Shown in pieces: positions 61,347-64,000 of a DNA stretch of 64,000 nt (the stretch's first letter is position 1; each line of letters opens with the position of its first letter). The translations under genes and the position numbers were made by a program. A model generated the notes under the pieces. The model was not told the origin of the DNA and did not search any database. It saw only the letters and a list, made by a program, of their open reading frames with translations. Origin of the DNA: Ancylothrix sp036704045 (lineage in GTDB: Bacteria; Cyanobacteriota; Cyanobacteriia; Cyanobacteriales; Oscillatoriaceae); the NCBI GenBank assembly GCA_036704045.1, contig DATNQM010000039.1:1-64000 (forward strand), written 5' to 3'.

Positions 61347-62591
61347 ATGCTTTCTCAAACTATGGTTTCAAAAATAACGTCCGAGCAAGCGGTGGATTTT
61401 TCTTGGCTGCGTCGGGGTATCAGTGATATTTTTCCCGACCGGCCCGACTCTAGCGACCCTGACGAAAATCTTATCCAACGTTTGTTGAAATCCGACCGTC
61501 CTCTGCGGGTAAAGCTAGGTATTGACCCGACTGGCAGTGAGATTCATTTGGGTCACAGTATCCCGGTGCGAAAGTTAAGAGCTTTCCAAGATGCCGGTCA
61601 TACTGCCGTGTTGATCATAGGTGATTTTACCGCTCGCATTGGTGATCCAACAGGAAAATCTGATGTCCGTAAACAATTAACAGCCGAGCAAGTTGCTGAA
61701 AATGCAGCTACTTTTCTTGAGCAAGTAAAGCCTATTTTAGATTTTGACACGCCGGGACGGTTGGAAATTCGCTATAACTCTGAGTGGCTTTCTAATCTTG
61801 ATTTATCTAAAATTTTAGAGTTACTTGGTACGATGACTGTCGGTCAAATGCTTGCTAAGGAAGGTTTTTCGGAACGCTACGAAAAGGAAAACCCGATTTT
61901 TTTACATGAATTTTTGTACCCGTTGATGCAGGGTTACGATTCGGTGGCTGTACAGGCTGATGTAGAACTTGGTGGAACTGACCAAAAGTTTAACATTGCT
62001 GTGGGTCGTGATTTGCAGCGTCATTTTGGCATTAAACCTCAGTTTGGCTTGCTGATGCCGATTTTAATTGGGACTGATGGTGAGCAAAAAATGTCTAAGT
62101 CTTTGGGTAATTATGTGGGTTTACAAGAAAATCCGCTGAGTATGTATTCCAAGCTGGAAAAAACACCGGATAAGTTGGTGGAACAATATTTTGAGCTATT
62201 GACAAATTTACCTATTTGTGATTTACCAGAAAATCCGCGTGATCGGCAAAAACTTTTGGCGGTGGATGTGGTGAGTCAATATCACGGGAAGGATGCGGCT
62301 GAAGAAGCCCAAAAAGCAGCCTTGACTCTCATTCAAGGGGATGCAAAACAAGCGGATGCGGTGCCAGAATTTTCGTTAGGGCCGGTGGAGTTTCCTGCAA
62401 AGTTGTTTTATGTTTTAAATGTTAGTGGTTTATGTACTGGAAGTAGTGATGCTCGCCGGCAGATTCAAGGCGGTGCAGTTCGTCTGGATGGTGAGAAAGT
62501 TGAGGATGTTAATTTGACTTTTGACAGTGCGGCTGATTTGCAAGGTAAAGTGTTACAAGTTGGTAAGAAAAAGTTTGTACGTTTAGTTTGA
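61347..62591 (+). CDS. tyrS: Tyrosyl-tRNA synthetase
   Basis: Charges tRNA-Tyr. 414 residues from ATG 61347; ATG 61362 (409 residues) and GTG 61326 are alternatives, none with a good ribosome binding site. Class I signatures: HLGHS (the HIGH motif) after KLGIDPTGSEI, and KMSKS near residue 250. The C-terminal S4-type RNA-binding domain (about 350-414) has RRQIQGGAVRLDGEKVED. Of the TyrZ-type lineage by length and motif spacing. Confidence 0.95.
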   Translation: MLSQTMVSKITSEQAVDFSWLRRGISDIFPDRPDSSDPDENLIQRLLKSDRPLRVKLGIDPTGSEIHLGHSIPVRKLRAFQDAGHTAVLIIGDFTARIGDPTGKSDVRKQLTAEQVAENAATFLEQVKPILDFDTPGRLEIRYNSEWLSNLDLSKILELLGTMTVGQMLAKEGFSERYEKENPIFLHEFLYPLMQGYDSVAVQADVELGGTDQKFNIAVGRDLQRHFGIKPQFGLLMPILIGTDGEQKMSKSLGNYVGLQENPLSMYSKLEKTPDKLVEQYFELLTNLPICDLPENPRDRQKLLAVDVVSQYHGKDAAEEAQKAALTLIQGDAKQADAVPEFSLGPVEFPAKLFYVLNVSGLCTGSSDARRQIQGGAVRLDGEKVEDVNLTFDSAADLQGKVLQVGKKKFVRLV

Positions 62592-62600
62592 TTGATTTGG

Positions 62601-62652
62601 ATGGCCGGGTTGAGGGCCGGTATTTTGGGGGCCGGCACGGGGGCACGGCCCC
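62601..62652. repeat. GC-rich repeat stretch between tyrS and pyrF
   Basis: A short, unusually GC-rich block with two GGGCCGG-type units and an inverted repeat GGGGC-ACG-GCCCC (62640-62652) in an otherwise AT-rich gap. It resembles small interspersed repeats in cyanobacterial genomes. No T-run follows, so it is not an obvious terminator. Confidence 0.5.
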
Positions 62653-62717
62653 TACATTACAAAGTTTGTTTCGAGTTTTTTGCCTGTTTCAATCACTAAT
62701 ACCTAATTTCTTAAAAA

Positions 62718-63437
62718 ATGCTATCTCCTAATAATCGTATTATTGTTCCTCTTGATGTGCCTTCTGAAGCTGATGCTTTGGCGTTAGTTGATGCTTTGCC
62801 AGAGGTGTGTTTTTGGAAGGTTGGTTTGGAGTTATTTGTTAGTTCTGGCCCTAGTATTTTATCTCAGTTAAAAGACCGGCAAAAGCAGATTTTTTTGGAT
62901 TTGAAGCTTCACGATATCCCTAATACAATGGCCGGTGCTTGTCGGGCTGCGGGCCGGTATGGGGTTGACCTGCTCACCATTCACGCTACGGCCGGTAGAA
63001 AGGCTCTGGAGGCTTCTCAATTGGCGGCTGTGGAAGGGGCTACGTTGGGGGGGATGGAGCCGCCTAAATTGATTGCTATTACGCTTTTAACGAGTTTGAG
63101 TTCGCGGGATTTGGCGTTTGATTTGAAGGTGCCGGTGGAGTTGCCGGAGTTTGCTTTGCAGATGGCGCTTTTGGCGAAAGAGTCGGGTTTGCCTGGGGTG
63201 GTTTGTTCTCCCCAAGAAGTTGCGGGCATTAAGCAAGTTTGTGGGGATGATTTTTTGGTGGTGTGTCCGGGGGTGAGGCCGGTTTGGGCAGAGGCGGGCG
63301 ACCAGAGGAGGGCAATGACTCCAGGGGAGGCAATTCGGGCGGGGGCTGATTTTTTGGTGGTTGGCCGGCCTATTACTTCGGCTGCGGTGCCGGCGGATGC
63401 TTTTAAAAGAGTTTGCGATGAAATTGCAGGGGTTTAA
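62718..63437 (+). CDS. pyrF: Orotidine 5'-phosphate decarboxylase
   Basis: Last step of UMP synthesis. 239 residues, TIM barrel. Family motifs IIVPLDVPS at the N-terminus, KVGLELFV, the catalytic FLDLKLHDIPNTM (Asp-x-Lys-x-x-Asp) near residues 60-72, and the phosphate-binding PGVRPVWAEAGDQRR and FLVVGRPIT stretches are all present. Its 3' end overlaps the next gene by 20 bases, so the two are probably translated from one transcript. Confidence 0.95.
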   Translation: MLSPNNRIIVPLDVPSEADALALVDALPEVCFWKVGLELFVSSGPSILSQLKDRQKQIFLDLKLHDIPNTMAGACRAAGRYGVDLLTIHATAGRKALEASQLAAVEGATLGGMEPPKLIAITLLTSLSSRDLAFDLKVPVELPEFALQMALLAKESGLPGVVCSPQEVAGIKQVCGDDFLVVCPGVRPVWAEAGDQRRAMTPGEAIRAGADFLVVGRPITSAAVPADAFKRVCDEIAGV

Positions 63438-64000
63438 GGTGGGGTTGGCTAGGTCAACGATATGGCCGGTGGGCTATGTCGTCCCTAGGTTTTTGTTGAT
63501 TGTTGTTTTTTGGTTGGTTTTTTTTGGGGGGCCGGTGAATGCGAAATTGGCACAAGAAAGGCGAGAAAATGCGCGAATTTGTCCGGGGGATTTGGAGGTT
63601 TTAGTTAAGCTTTTGGTGAGGGATTTACCGGGGTATGCTAATCGTGAGTTTCGTCGTTCCAAAATTGAGGTTGATAAGTCTAGGTCTAGTTATTTGGTGA
63701 TTGCTGGCCGGCCGGAGTTTGAAGCTTTACCTTTGGGTGTTGGTCGTTCTGAAAAGCCGGTTTCTGATGATGAACCAAGGCAGGTTTTTATTACTACTTT
63801 GGAGAGGGTTTATGTGAGGGGTGAGGTGGTGCAGTTACAGGGTTATCATTGGTTGTTTTTGACGGAAATTGAGGGGGGTTGGCGTCTGGTGATGATGTTT
63901 TCTCGGATGGGGGGTTATCCAACGATGGGGCCGGTTTCTCCGCCTCGTGATAGTAGTAACGGGGCTATTGCGGGGGCTGTTCGGGCTTGGTTACGGGATT
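63418..64000 (+). CDS. Secreted or membrane-anchored hypothetical protein (3' end outside window)
   Basis: An open frame from ATG 63418, inside the last 20 bases of pyrF in another frame, runs 194 codons to the edge without a stop. It begins MKLQGFKVGLARSTIWPVGY, with a hydrophobic stretch RFLLIVVFWLVFFGGPVNA that looks like a signal peptide ending at about residue 42 (NA-K). The mature part has a CPGDLEVL start with one cysteine, and beta-type segments (YLVIAGRPEFEALP, GYHWLFLTEIEGGWRLVMMFSRMG). Resembles conserved cyanobacterial proteins of unknown function; not named here. Confidence 0.7.
   Translation, partial: MKLQGFKVGLARSTIWPVGYVVPRFLLIVVFWLVFFGGPVNAKLAQERRENARICPGDLEVLVKLLVRDLPGYANREFRRSKIEVDKSRSSYLVIAGRPEFEALPLGVGRSEKPVSDDEPRQVFITTLERVYVRGEVVQLQGYHWLFLTEIEGGWRLVMMFSRMGGYPTMGPVSPPRDSSNGAIAGAVRAWLRD

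Overview
The window is chromosomal DNA from a cyanobacterium. The evidence is a form IB RuBisCO operon in the order rbcL-rbcX-rbcS, a RuBisCO activase with a small-subunit-like tail, an NTRC-type thioredoxin reductase/thioredoxin fusion, an AgrE/ArgZ arginine dihydrolase, CofH for the deazaflavin chromophore, ClpC, and several families known mainly from cyanobacteria (DUF1350, DUF1825, DUF3318, DUF3352). The DNA is AT-rich. The hexamer GCCGGT/ACCGGC is strikingly frequent, and I did not see the usual cyanobacterial palindrome HIP1 (GCGATCGC). Genus cannot be fixed; a filamentous Oscillatoriales-like organism is only a guess. I saw no rRNA, tRNA, CRISPR array, transposase or prophage.

Layout. 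1-5.1 kb (minus strand): end of an unknown gene, rca, a small secreted protein, then rbcS, rbcX and rbcL, with a terminator after rbcS and a nested hairpin between rbcL and rbcX. 5.4-10.5 kb: a zinc-ribbon Ser/Thr kinase, panB, an unknown membrane protein and a methyltransferase. 10.7-16 kb: two neighbouring AAA-like ATPases, one joined to a degenerate GGDEF domain and one to a membrane segment and 14 WD40 repeats. 16-21 kb: NTRC behind a CRP-like operator, then three glycosyltransferases. 21-31 kb: an unknown gene, agrE, a Yip1-like protein, a hydrolase-like protein, a peptidoglycan amidase, pyrG, a small unknown gene and a ROK glucokinase. 31-39.8 kb (minus strand): a TPR/O-GlcNAc-transferase-like protein, a second GT2 enzyme, the compact cluster cofH-DUF3352-ABC permease, and a TVP38 membrane protein. 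39.9-45.9 kb (plus strand): a four-gene membrane glycosyltransferase/lipoprotein cassette. 46-55 kb: a haem-oxygenase-fold protein, a methyltransferase, DUF3318, a nucleoside transporter, a small CxxC protein, a PAS histidine kinase and DUF1350. 55-64 kb: clpC, lepB, DUF1825, a class A penicillin-binding protein, tyrS, pyrF and the start of a secreted protein.

How the genes work together. Carbon fixation is the clearest theme: RuBisCO subunits, its assembly chaperone and its activase are co-oriented within 5 kb. Cell-envelope genes are spread through the window (amidase, PBP1A, signal peptidase, about seven glycosyltransferases, lipoprotein), next to nucleotide and vitamin housekeeping (pyrG, pyrF, panB). 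The best candidate for an undescribed system is the tandem AAA-like ATPase pair at 10.7-16 kb. Its first protein has lost key ATPase and cyclase residues; its second keeps an intact ATPase and carries a double WD40 propeller. The most testable regulatory observation is a perfect CRP-type palindrome at class II spacing upstream of the NTRC gene.
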